Shown here piece after piece: positions 1 through 13,000 of a DNA stretch of 61,048 nt (its first letter is position 1; every line of letters begins with the position of its first letter). The stretch is taken from the NCBI GenBank assembly GCA_905178155.1, contig CAJINV010000003.1, positions 5,484,728 through 5,545,775 of the forward strand, read 5' to 3'. The position numbers and the translations under genes are program-made. The stretch is from Amoebophrya sp. A120. Its lineage: Eukaryota; Sar; Dinophyceae; Syndiniales; Amoebophryaceae. The notes under the pieces were generated by a model. It was not told where the DNA came from, did not search any database, and worked only from the letters and a program-made list of their open reading frames with translations.

Positions 1-1003
1 GGTAGTCATGCGCCATAAGTCATCGCCGCTGTCCGACCACCGCGCACAGCTGCTTTTTACGCCAGTGCCGTCGAGCCACTCCGCGCTCGAATTCACTTGC
101 TGCAGATCCCAGCGGGCCACGTTGGGCGAGGCGCACGGAGCGTCCTTGAACATGCCGTCCATCAACAGCCCGCTTGTGCTCACTGACCACAAGGTCACGC
201 ACGGGTTTGCGCGCGCTGCCCCACGGAACATGTTCGAGGCATCCGTTACCTGACCCACCTGCCACAATCGCACGTCCGGGTCGGCGGTGAGCGCGTCGCG
301 AAACATTTCGGTCATGTCGGTCACCTTCGCGACCTGCCAGGCGCTCACGTCCGGGTTGGCCTTCGCCACTTCGCGAAACATTCCCCGCGTCACCTGAGCG
401 CTGCTCATGTCCCACTTGGAGACGTCAAGCGTGGCGGTGCCGTACTTGAAGAACATCTCCGCAAAATTTTTGCCCCTTTCGGTGTTCCAGACCGAGACGT
501 TCAGGTTGGCGACCGCCGCGGCATCGTGGAACACGCGGGTGAAGTCGGTGACTCGCGAAACGTTCCAGTTGCCCACGTCCGGGTTCGCGGTCGCAGCTTC
601 ACTAAACATGCTCTGCAGCTCCTCCGCGCGACTCAAGTCCCACGCGGCGAGGTCGGGTTCCGCTTTCCCGGTCCGCTGGAACAGGTTCTGGAAGTGCTTG
701 CCGCTGCCAACCCGCCAGTTGGTCACAGAGGACGACCCGCTGGCGGGTATCTGCACCTTCTGCGCGCCCTGGAACGCAGCCCGGAAGTCGGTTACCTGGG
801 ACACGTCCCACTGCTCCAGGCCGGGCAACAGCGGCACCGCGGGCGCCTCCGAAAACGCGTAAGAAATATCGGTCACCCGCGAAACGTCCCAGCGGCTCAA
901 GTCATTCAAGGTGTCCAGCTTGCCCGCGTTGCGAAAGATCGCCTGCAAGTTGACAACCCTCGACCAGTGCCGCGCGAAGACGTCGTTGTCCTCACTCGTC
1001 AGG
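1..1003 (-). CDS. Coding segment 46: DUF285 repeats, running off the left edge
   Basis: About 334 residues with nine or more DUF285 repeats (for example NWNVSRVTDFTRVFHDAAAV and WQVAKVTDMTEMFRDA), then a block end (CASPNVARW) and ARWSDSGDDLWRMTT. No stop occurs before the window edge, so the protein continues. Confidence 0.85.
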
Positions 1004-4000
1004 TATCAAGTGTAAAAATGTCTGGGTCTGGAAGAGTGCATGTTTGTCATGCTTGTCTGGCATGACTCTCAAATCTGTCATGCACGTTACTCAAGAGCGC
1101 CACTTTTCTGTCATGCAGCAACGCAGTTTGTCATGCAGAATAGGCAACACCTAGAAGCTCAGAAACTTGTCATGCTGAGCCAGCACTTGTGGTCTCCTCA
1201 TGATACGCCACCCAGCAGCACAAGTTTCCAGACCCACACATTTTTGCACTTGATATCAGGGCCGTAATCTCGCCGCTGTCCTCAAACAAGCGCGCGAGGA
1301 GGTTGTGCCCCGTCTTCCCGAGACTGCGTACCCGGCGGTAGGCGTTTTTGAACCCGCGCATTGCGGCGTCCGTGGTCACAGCGTGCACGAGACGTGGATC
1401 ATTGGTGTCTTTCACACCCGCAAGCCCCGCGTCCCCGAGCGTTATCGTAAGGAAGAATCCCTCACCGCATATCGAAAAGGCACGTCTCAGGAGATTTGCA
1501 TTGCTGACTTGTGACCACAAATCGTCTCTGTCTTGCAAGAACGCAACCTCACAGGTTGCCGCACTCTGCAGGCGGTTTGTAATGCTGTTGGCCCTACAGC
1601 CTAGACGTTTGCCATGCTTAGCGCCTAGCCCAAAACTTCCCTACTCCGGGTTGATAAAGGCCTGCTGTCCTCTCCAGCAAGACAAATCTGATTTGTGTAC
1701 GCAAATCCAGCATCAGAAACTTCGTTTTGATATGGGGAGGGGGGATTTTTCCTTTTGATAAGCGTTGTTACGGTTTCGGGGGATCTCCACCCAGCGAGGC
1801 TCCCACGGATGACCACTTCGAACGTGCCCGTGGCGGTGTAGTTTCTTTCCACGTACAGAACCTGGAAGGGCGACGCGCTTCCCGTTGTAGATGGTTGGTC
1901 CGGCCCGGGATGGACGATGTTTACCAACTGCCCGGAGTCCGACTTTATGCCCTGCAAAGATGTTGGATATCTCTATCTGAGCCTGGGTCTGGAAACAAAC
2001 TTTTTTGCATGCAGCTCTCGGTGTAAGAACTATTACTATTCATCATATATTCTAAACAGCGAAGGAAATAAGCTGGTCACTCGTGGTCACAACTCAGCGA
2101 AGTGACTTAAATTTCCAAGGCGCGACGGACATTCATCCGAGGACTCGGAAGGCCCCACAAAAACGGGCGACGCTGGAGCATCCACGTCTATCTGAGACCT
2201 CGTTGGCCATACAGAGTGGGAGCCTGCATAGCAAACATCTGCACTCTTTCTCTTCCAGGAGAGGGAGACCGCGCCCTAGTATCGAACATAGAACTTTGCA
2301 ATGCATAAAGCTGCCGTCGCCCCAGTACACCGTGAACGCGTGTGATTCAGCGCCGTCGAGCGGAAGCTTTACCGATGCGGGAGCGCTCGCGATCTCGATT
2401 TGCACCCGGAACGGATCGTCGTCCGGGGTCAGCAAATCAATGCCCCGTCCGACGGTGGCGTTGTGCTGCGCGTCATTGAAGTGCTCTTGCATCTCCGCGC
2501 TGCCGCATTGACTCAAAACGCCCGCGCCCACCGCCACGTCGGTAGCGATCACGTTTAGGGTCGTGTTGACCGCATCCACCGCGTAGTCGGACCAGAAAAA
2601 TTCGGCGAAGTTTATAACTCGCTCAGGTGTTACAATCTCAAACGTTACAATAGAGTTTGGAAATCTGTGATGCTAAAACAACCGCACCGACATTGCCATT
2701 GTCCAGCGTAGCTTTGGAGGCAAGCCTCCGCAGGTGCTGGAACGGCATAGGGTCAGAACCGCGAAAACATCGCGCGTATTTCTTCATCCCCGGGCACTCT
2801 TATATATTTCGACCATACTTTGCGCTCACAACTGTAATAGAAGCAGACAGGGAGCCCGCGACTGAATCACACAGACCCCCAGAGACCTGCTATACTATGG
2901 AAATCAGTATATGGAGACTGACAGACCCAAGCCGTATAAAGATCTCAAAGATCTACAGCAAGGGCGTTTTAGAGCTTCCACACAGACAGTGCGACTACAA
3001 GACATAGATGTGGATATTGAAGTTCTGCGGCCCTTTCTGTGGACTGGGGGGGATACCGACACAGAAGCTTTGATTTATTTTTGGTTGAAGAGAAGGCTGC
3101 AGAGCGAAAACGAGACCTGTAGTCACTAGTAGAAACAATAACACAAAGACAAACAGAAGCAGCACCATGAGATAATAACTTACCTACCCCTTACCTAAAT
3201 ACCACACGTCGATTAGTCGCACAGCCGTGTGGTCAGGTCCGCGACATCGATCATGGTAGGACCTTGTTGGAAGGTCTGACTTTTAGCGAGAAGTGGGGCA
3301 CTCCTTATCTCCAACCGACTAACCACCGCCGTAGCATGGGGACAAGGCAAGCTGCATACAAAGTCTGGCACTCCTTCCCCATTCCGCGTTTCATTCTGTC
3401 CGCTGCCATAGAATCGCGGCCCTAGCAGGGGAACAAGGCGAGCCGTGCGAGGACTGGAGCCCCCACTTGTATTCCGGCCATGATAGCATCGCAGGAACGC
3501 GTCGGAAAATCGGGGTTTTTTCCGACTTCGGAGACCGGGGATTCCCGACCGCCACTAAAGCGGCAGCCGTAGCATGGGGACAAGGCGAGCTGTGTAGAGG
3601 TTCTGCTGATCCTTCCCCTCTTCGCTTCTTCCTGCTGTCCTCGACCGTCTAATCGCGGCCATAGCATGGGAACAAGGCGAGCCGTATTCCGCAATTTCCG
3701 GCTGTCGCCGTCAGGGAGTGATTATAGACCACGTTCGGAGGCGAAAACTTCGCCTCCACAAAGAGCCGGAAAAGCCTAGGGACTGTGAACTAGGGTTAGA
3801 TGCGGACCTACCTCTTCATCTAGCACAAAGGAAGACTCACAGTCGCGGCGGGGCCTGCATAGGAGCTGCAGGTACAGAGGAGTGCACACCAGGTCGCATG
3901 ACAACGTCCAACACCAAGACAGCCCATAGTTCGCTTTTCCAGCTCTCCGCGAGGCAGCCACATCTTGTTAGTAAACGCAAACCGCGTCCCGCCCAGCGTA

Positions 4001-7000
4001 GTCCGGCCTGCGTTTGGTTCGGAGAAGGGCGGGGGTCGACTGTCCAGGCGCGCAGCCGCCTGTCTTTTGTTTTTTTTATTGTTTTATTTATGAAGAGGGC
4101 AGCAAGGGTGCGAGTTTTCGATGTTGCTACCTAGTACTATCATGAGCTCCCAAAACTACACAGGCCCGCGGTCGCTTTCTGACCGCAACTATGCGGCAAC
4201 CACGCCTTTTGTTTTCTCCATTCACATCGTTTCCAAAATGTCATGCAAGGGGCCGGAGCAGAAAACCAAAAACAGACGCAAACCAGAACAACGAGATGAA
4301 CCAGAAGACGAGGGATGGATAGCACGCATGTGCAGTTAGTTGCGCCTTCATCTCTGGGCAACTCTTGTCTTTCGCCCAGTTCAGCTTGGCCTGCGTCGTT
4401 CCCGTATTGCATCTCGGTTTCTGGAGCCCGTGGGCGTTTCGCGGTGCCGGCGAAGGGCCTTGCTCCTGCCCCGGTACGTTAAGTGCAAAAGAGGACGCAG
4501 GCGATCCATCTTAGTACGACTTGCTGTCGCTCATCGGGATCGCTCGACGACGACGTTACTCACAACGACGCCCTCGTGCCGAGCGAACACTGGAGACCGG
4601 TCCACTTCGCTATTCCAGGCGCGCAACTGGCTCCCGGGGTACCATAGTCGAGCCCTCCTGCGGCGGTGCTTCGACCGCGTTGTTTGCGGCACGCTTTTGC
4701 CGACTCGCGGCCGAGAGAAATAAGGGCGTCTTCAAGAGAAAACACAAAAGCACCCGGTGAGAATGTATATCTATACCCGCCTGGGGCAGCAGAGTGTGAC
4801 CACTGCGATGGAGATTTAGTAGCAGTTGCGGGCTGATCATAGAAACTCGAGGTCAATTTGTTGTAGCGCATCTGTGAAAATATCGTCGTCGTGGTCGTCC
4901 TTGACCGCCTTGGATTCAGAGGCCAGTTCTCCTTGCCCACTGTGCGCGCCCTGGTTGCCACGCGGCCGGGTTGCAGCGTAGTGCACCCTCGTCCAGTGGA
5001 CTAGTTCGATCACTGGGTAATCCGGGCTGTTTGCGTCGTCAGAGGCTGGAGCCCCGATGGGCACTGGCACGGGGTCCTTCGGGTGGGAGGTGGTTAGATG
5101 TATCTTGATCAGGTACTCCTCCGCGAGCGCGGTCAAAGTGAAATGGTCGCCCCAGGTGCCTTCCTGTGCCATTTCCAACAGGTATTCCTGCCACTCGTGA
5201 TCCGAGCAGCCTAGCTGAGCCTGATAATGTGCCCGGTTTACCTGGAGGCGATTGACAGCCTTGGCCCGCAGCTCCTGGTGACGGAGCTCGGACCCCGCGA
5301 ACAACATCTGGCTGAGGGCTCGGAACTGACAGTTTCCGTCCCCTTTGGTTGGCAATCGCCCGAGGTTTCTGGAGTGAAGTCGCGCGTCTATCCGCTCGTC
5401 ATTCTCCTGTTGCTCGTGGAGGGCGCGGAGGGATTCTGCGACTGCTTGGACCTCCCATTTGTCCTGCCCTTCTCTTATATCGCTGCCCCGCTGTGATTGC
5501 TGACGCCCTGATGCCGGCCACTTCGCGTTCTCCTGCCTGTGATGCAAGAATGCATGATCTAGCCAATTCTCATAGGATTGCGCATGACAGGTTCCGGAGC
5601 GGGAGCATCAAACCCCACTACAATCTGGCGAAATTTGTATTGCAGAAAGTGGAACGCTCTGCGAGTCTGTCATGCTCATCATGCAAGACAAGTCTCAGAT
5701 TCTATTGTAACGTTTGAGATTGTAACGTTTGAGCAAGTCATAAAGTTCGGCGTCGCGCACGTGGCGTTGAGAAACATCTCCTTCAGGTTGCCGATCTTAT
5801 GAGACTACACAACTCCCCCTCCCCCTCATTTGTAATGCAAAACTCCAAATTATCCACCCTTTGCCCCTTGGCACTTTTTGCATGACAAGTTCTGCAACCT
5901 CAAACAGCACTACAATCCCGGGTGAATTTGTCATGCAAAACCTGCATTCTTGCCGACGCTTGTATTGCTGTTTGTGCCAGACAAATGAGGGGGAAGGGGA
6001 GTTGTGCACTGTCATAGACCTTGCGCACATTCCAGAAGGAAACCACCGGGCTAGCCTTCACCGCGTTCGCAAACATCCGCCGCATGCTGCGAACGTTCTT
6101 GGTTTGCCAGCTGGTCACGTTCGGTTTCGCGAGTGTTGCCGCCTCGAACATCGAGGCCAAGCTGGTCGCCTGGCGAACGTCCCAGTCGTGCACGACGGGA
6201 TTTGCGGTGGCCGCGTCCTTGAAGAGGGCCGTAAAGGTTTTTCCACTGCCGGTGTCCCACGTATCCACCACCGGGTCAAAGGCCTGGGCATTGGCGAAGG
6301 CGTAGCTGAAATCGGTCACCTGGGACACGTCCCACTTCGCCACGTTGAAGTGAGCCAGCGGGGTGTCTTGGAAAATACTCCGCAGACTCTTCACCTTTCC
6401 CACCTGCCAATCGTTGAGGGCCGTAGTCGCGTAGTTAGCGGCGAGGCCGGCGCTCGCCGAGGTTTCCAGTGCGTCCAGCCCGGAAAAGGTGTAGGACAAG
6501 TCCGTCACTTCGGCGACTTTCGAGGCCCAATTTCCCAGCCCAGGCAGGCGCACCAGCTTGTTCACATTCTGAAACATGCGGGTCATGCTCGTCACCTTCG
6601 AGGTGTCGTACGAAGACACGTCGAGTTCGGTCAGGCTCTGGCAGCAGTCTTCGAACATGGACTGCGTGCTATCCTGAGTAAAAACGTACCCACGTAATGC
6701 AGATTTGCAAAGACAGGAAGACTTGTAATGCGCATCCCCATGAGAGCCATTTCCAGTCGTGCTTTGGAATTTGTGATGCTGTGAACAGAGTGAGCAGATG
6801 AATCTGTGATGCGGCTGCACTTGCTAACCAGCACCACACTGCGGAGCGCAATTTGTCATGCGTGACTCCCTAAACTCCTAGGTTTGTGTTGCAAAATCCC
6901 CATCCTGACTCTGGTGTGGGGACGTTTTTACTCAGGATACGTGCTGGTTGCGGAGGCCCAAAAGTTGCCTAGCAACTGCGCCGTCTGTGGCACCTCCGGC

Positions 7001-10000
7001 ATCATCGAGGACGCCTCCTGGAACAGAAACGGGAAAAGCGATCCGCCGCTGCTGCCGACCGCGCGCAAAGTGCGGAAACTGCGTTTCCACATCCGCGTCC
7101 ATTCTACCGCGGTCGTCGTCCCCGAAGTACTAGATGTTGCCGAGCTCAATATCCTTAGGTCCTTCCAGCCAACAATATTGCCGCGTACAACAACGGAATA
7201 CGTGCCCGTGGCTGCATACGTGTGATTGAGAGCCCCTCGGGACAGATCGGACGCGCCGTCGTCCGTAAAGCAGTCCGAGCAGCGCACGTAAGAAGCAAAA
7301 TCCCCCTTGGACGCCGTCGTTCCATCGCCCCAATGTACGGTAAACCGGTTCGCCGTTTCGTCCTCGTCGATTTGCAGGCGCACACTGAGCTGAGACGCGT
7401 CGGTGAGCTCGATATCCACGCGGAAGGGGGAGTCACCGGGGCAGTTGGGGTCGCTGCCGTCGGTGGTCATGCGCCACAAATCATCACTGCTGTCCGACCA
7501 CCGCGCGCAGCTGCTTTTCACTCCCGTGTCATCGAGCCAGCCCAAGCTCGCTGAGGCGTCTTGCAGGCCCGCCCATCTCGCGATGTTTGGAGTCGCGCAG
7601 GGTGCGCCTTTGAAGAGTCTGGTCATGTCGAGTTCTCCAGCGGCGCTCGAGTTCACCGGCCAAAAGGTCACGCACGGGTTGGCCCGTTGAGCCCCACTAA
7701 AGGCCTCCCGCATGTCGGTCACCTTATCAACTGTAAAAATGTCTGGGTCTGGAAGAATTCATGTTTGTCATGCTTGTCTGGCATGACTCTTAAATCTGTC
7801 ATGCACGTTACCCAAGATCTGCGTTTTTCTGTGATGCAGAAGCGCAGTTTGTCATGCAGAATAGGCAACACCTAGGAGCTCAGAAACTTGTCATGCTGAG
7901 CCAGCATTTGTAGCCTCATCATGAGAGGCTACCCAGCATCACAAGTTCCCAGACCCAGACATTTTTACATTTGATACACCTTGCCAACCTGCCACAGCCG
8001 GACGTCGGGGTCCGCCTTAGCGACGTCTCCGAACATACTCCGGATCACGCGCGCACTGCTCATGTCCCAAGCGGCTACCTTGAGATGGGAAGAGGTGCTC
8101 TCTCGAAACATCGCCGCAAAGTGCCTGCCTTTCTCGGTGTTCCAGGAAGACGTGTCCAGATTCGGATACACGGCACCGGCGGCACGGTCGAACATGCGCG
8201 AGAAGTCCGTATCAAATGCAAATTTGTCTGGGTCTGGAAGTTGATTCTAAACTTGTCATGCTGTTTTTGGACTCTGAAAAAATTTGTATTGCATGACCAG
8301 CAAGAGGGATACAATCTGTGCTACACGGACAGGGCATTTCTCAGGCGGAAGGCGCATCAAGAAGCCCTCTAAAAGTAAGTCTCGTCTGCGAAGCTAGGTC
8401 ATGCATTACAGGCATCATGGGTCATGAGAAATATGCATGAGAAATCTTGCATTCTAATTCTTCCAGACCCAGACATTTTTGCAATACATAGTCCGTCACT
8501 TGAGACACATTCCAGGAGCTCACGTCCGGATTGATAGCGGCTGAGTCCCCGAACATGTCCTGCACCTCTTCCGCGTGGCGGAGGTCCCAGCTCGCCAAGG
8601 TCGCCGCGATCTTCGAGCCAGTTCTAGCAAACATGCCCTGAAAATGCTTCCCGCGCGCCACGGGCCATGCTTCGATGGAATTGCTACCCGTGCTAGCGAT
8701 CTCCAGTGCCTGACCACCCTGGAACATCGCCCGAAAGTCTGTCACCTGCGACACATCCCAATCCTTGATCCCTGGCACAGTATCGACGACCGGCAACTCT
8801 GCAAAAGCATACGACACGTCCGTCACCTTTGACAGGTCCCAGGTCTGCACACTCGCCACGGTCTGCAGCTTGGCCGCCCTGCGGAAGAGAGCGCGCACAC
8901 TCCGCACCTTCGACCAGTGGCGGAGGAACACTTCGTTGTCTTCGCTGGTGAGCTGCGTGACCTCCGAGCTGTGCTCGTACAAATGGGCAAAAAGGTTGTG
9001 GCCGGTCTTGCCGAGGCTCCGGACCCGGCGGTAGGAGTTTTTGAAGTTTGCCACCTCCCCGTCGGTCGTCGTTACATACGGGAGCCGGGCGTCGTCGGTG
9101 TCCCGGACGCCCTCCAGCCCAACGTCACCCAGGGTTGTCACGGTTTCCGCCGACACCCACCCTCCGAGGCTGCCGCGGATGACAATCTCGTAGGTGCCCG
9201 TCTGTGTGTACGTTTTGTTTGCGGTGAGCACTTCGTGGTAGGATGTGCCGTTCGCCGCCAGGAGGCCGCTGACGCCGAGGCTGGCCGGGTAGACCATTTT
9301 GGAGAACTGTCCGGAGTCGGCGTTGGTGCTGCTGTCCCCCCAGAAGATCGTGAACGCGTGGCCCCCTCCCGTGGCCGCGGCCAGGGGCAGACGTACATTC
9401 AACGGCGCGGTGACCACTTCGATTTGCAGTCGGAAGGGGTCGTCGTCTTCGCCGGCAAGCAAATCCAGCCCCCGACCGTATTCCGAATCCTGCACGGCGT
9501 CGTTAAACTGACCCTGCATTTCGGTCGTGCCGCAGTGGGTGAGCATTCCGGCGAAAACGCCCACATCGGTGGTGGTCAGCCCCAGACTGGGATTCTCCGC
9601 ATCCACGGCGTAGTCGGACCAGTATCAAATGCAAACATGTCTGGGTCTGGAAGAATGCAAGTTTCTCATGCTTGTCTGGCATGACAGACTCTCAAACAGA
9701 TCTGTGTTGCGTCAGCACGAAGAGGCTGCTCTCTTGCATGTCATTGTTGTTGTTAGACGGCCCCCCTGTGGTCGTCCTCACGGCGTCATCATCATCTTGG
9801 CCCTCGGCTGTTTTGGACAGATTTTGGTTGTGCCCAGCAAGATGCCGGATGTCATGCAAAATAAACGCAGTTTGTCATGAGGAATACGCAACACCTAGCA
9901 GCCCAAAAAGTTGTCATGCTTGGCTGCGTATTGCATTTGCAGTGCGAAAAATATCATTCATTTTTAGCATTTACACGCAGACATATAATTTGCAGTCCAT

Positions 10001-13000
10001 AACCAGTAGTCCTCCGCGAAGTTCGGAGTAGCGCAGGTGGCGTTGTAGAAAAATTCCTGGAGGTTGCCCGCCTTGCGGACATTCCAGAACGAAACCACGG
10101 GGCTGGCCTTCACCGCGTTCGCGAACATGCGCGTGAGTACACGGACGTTGCCCGTTTGCCACCCGGTCACGTTGGGCTTCGCGGCCGTGGCCGACTCGAA
10201 CATTGACATCATGTCCGTCACCTGGCGCACGTCCCACAGAGTCACAGCTGGGTTCGCCAGCGGCAGGTCGCGGAACAGGTGGGCCAGGTTCCTTGCGCTG
10301 CCCGTGTTCCAGTTCCCCACTACCGGCTGCGCCGAGGCCGCGCCGCGGAACATCGCACCAAAGTCCGTCACGGCGGAGACATCCCAGCTCGACACCGCGG
10401 GATCCGCGGCAACCGCGTTCTCGAACATGCGGCCGAGGTGCCTCGCCTTGTTAGAAACCTGCCACTTCGAGGTGTCGGGAACCACCTCAGCGCCGGCGTC
10501 GCGAAACATCCCTTCGAAGGTCTGCACGCTAGAAACGTCCCAGTTTTCCGTGGACGCCGCTGCTATCGTCACCTGCGTGCAGCCCGCGAAGAGGTTACGA
10601 AGGCTGGTGGCGGCCCCCAGGGCCCAGGACCCCAGGCCAGCAACGGTCGTTATCCAGTGCAAACATCAATATGTCTGGGTCTGGAAACTTGTGACGCTAA
10701 AATGTGGATGATGGAGACACTTTCGAATGCACCAGCCCAGCATGACATCTTTCCAGAACGCTTTCTCGTAGGCAGTCCGCATGAGAAACTACCGCGTTTT
10801 TGCATGACAAAAATGGCTGCCACTTCTTTTGTTGGTTATGCAATCCAGATCTACTACCAGAAATGTAGAGCTAGCATTACAAATTCCAACTTTCCAGACT
10901 CAGACACATTTGCATTTGATAGTCGTGAGCCCGGAGCAATCCTGGAACGCAGCGTCGAAATTGCGGACCGTCGACAGGTCCCAGGTCGCGGTGCTGAGAG
11001 CGGTGAGGGTGGCCGCTCCGCGAAACATTCCGCTGATGCTGCTCACCGCTGGCGCGCCCCAGTACCTGCGCAGCAGGGACGGGCGGACCGAGTAGGAGCT
11101 GTCCCCCAGAATGGTGGCCCCGTCGTACAGGTTCTGCAAAAGCCCCGGCCCGTGGGGATCCTGGTAGCCGACGTTCAACAGCTGCGTCCACGCGCGCTTG
11201 AACGTCGTGTATTGGTTCTCCTGTCCAGATGAAGTCCTCGAGGGCTGCCACCCGGTGGTGAGTCCGCGAAATCGCACCGTCACCACGTACTCGCCGGTCG
11301 TACTTATCGCACAGAGACAGAAAGTTAACGCTTGCCATAAGCATTCCACTTGGATTAAGAACTTTTTCGCGATAGGATACGAGAAGGACGCACGGAAGAT
11401 GAAGATCTGTCCTGCAGCAGCATCTCTTGAGCAGAAAGTACTTAGTTCCAATTACTGCCTGCCCAATATTAATGAATGTCATGACACTTCTTCATTCCTA
11501 CTTTACTTTGTCAATTATTCTACCCGGGGCCATCATCATTTCCAAATGCCAACAGCAAAGACCAAAAGGCGCGCTAAAATTTTCTGCAGGATATTCTCGT
11601 AAGTATACGAAAAAGAGGTCGTCGCAGCCACCGCGGTCCCGCTGTTTGCCGTGGCGTCCCGTGTCACATTCGGGCCACTACCGGGCACGCCCCAGTAAAC
11701 CGTGACGCGGCTCGCGTTGGAGGAGCTTACAGCTTCGGGGAGAAGCGGCAGCGTCACAGTGTAAGGAACGGTGTCGATCCGGAGTTTCACGCGGAAGGGG
11801 TCCTCCTCCCCGGGACAGGCAGTGTCGGCCCCGTCCGCCGTCGTGGCCAGTTCCTCTGCCGTGGGCCCCGACAGGTCGGCAATATCGTTAAAGTGTGACT
11901 GGTCAGAGCAGACTTGATTAGCCAGAGAAGTGTCGCCGGCGGAGAAGACTCCGGCGCCCTGCAGCATCGTATCGGGATCAGGTCCCAATTTCACACTCGC
12001 ACGGAAGTTGAGGCCCGCCAAGTTGGGCGTGGCACAGTGCGCATTGACAAAGAGATTCTGCACAATTCTTGCAGCAGAAACGTCCCAGAGCCCCACACAT
12101 GGGACTGCCACTTTTGCGCCGTTGAACATCTGTTGCATGTTCGTAACCTTGGACACGTCCCAATGCGTCACGTTCGGTCGCGCGCTGATCGTCTTTGAAA
12201 ACATGAAGCTTAAGTCCACGGCATTTCCCATCGACCACTCCCCGGTGGCGGGGTCCGCCTTCCTCGCCTCGTGGAACATCGTCTTAAAATTTGAGCCCCT
12301 GCTTGTGTCCCAGGCGGAGGTGTCCGGCGTCGCTTCCACTGTGCCACGAAACATTTCCGCGAAATTTTCTACCTGGCCGGTGTTCCAGTTCGCGACGTCC
12401 GGGTTCACTTTCCCGGCCAATTTAAACATCCCCTCTAAAGTGGTCACGGCACCGGTCTGCCACGCGCCAAGGTTGTCGTCCGGGGGAAATTCCAGCTCAG
12501 CACAATCCTGAAACATTCCCTCAAAGCTCTCTGCACTGGAGACGTCCCAACCGCCGATGCCGGAGATCCGCGTGACCTTGGAATCTTCGAACGCAAAATT
12601 GAAATTGCGGACCGTCGACAGGTCCCCTCGTACAAGGGAAGGCACACCCGTACCAGAAAAGGAAACGACTTTTTGTACTTATTTGCATTTGCGGTGTGGT
12701 GATGTGACGAAACTCCGGTAGAGGAACGAAAACCTGCCACGCAACATACATAGTGACTGCATCGCGAAAAAGAAAATGTAGTGCAAGCTTCTTAGACAAA
12801 AAAATATTTGTCAGGCGAGCTTGAAGAGCTGCCCTCGTCCTGTCGTTGGTTTCCTGGATGTTAATTGTTAATCGCGAAAAAGACAAAAAGCTCACAAAGG
12901 TACCACGAAGATCAAGATTTCTGAAGATGATAAACAGACAACAGTCGCCACCTTTTGAATTTGATGCTTTTCGTGCCACGAGACTGCGTCACAAGCAATA

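Larger units (their letters stand above)
2613..5742. mobile_element. 3.1-kb family F element carrying an OTU protease gene
   Basis: The left end is TATAACTCGCTCAGGTGTTA and the right end is ...TTTGAGCAAGTCATA. Both ends match the 258-bp family F copy at 25560-25817, including the repeated TGTAACGTTTGAGATTGTAAC. Exact duplication AAGTT at 2608-2612 and 5743-5747. Removal joins CATPN to FAEFFWSDY. The only recognisable gene is the OTU ORF at 4837-5547. From 2640 to 4830 I see no gene, only short repeats at 3335-3690. This could be the long form of the family, or a family member that captured a host gene. Confidence 0.85.

Noticed and set aside
3422-4834. Small open frames between the family F left end and the OTU gene
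   Set aside because: Short, overlapping on both strands, without domain or codon pattern; the degenerate repeats explain part of them.
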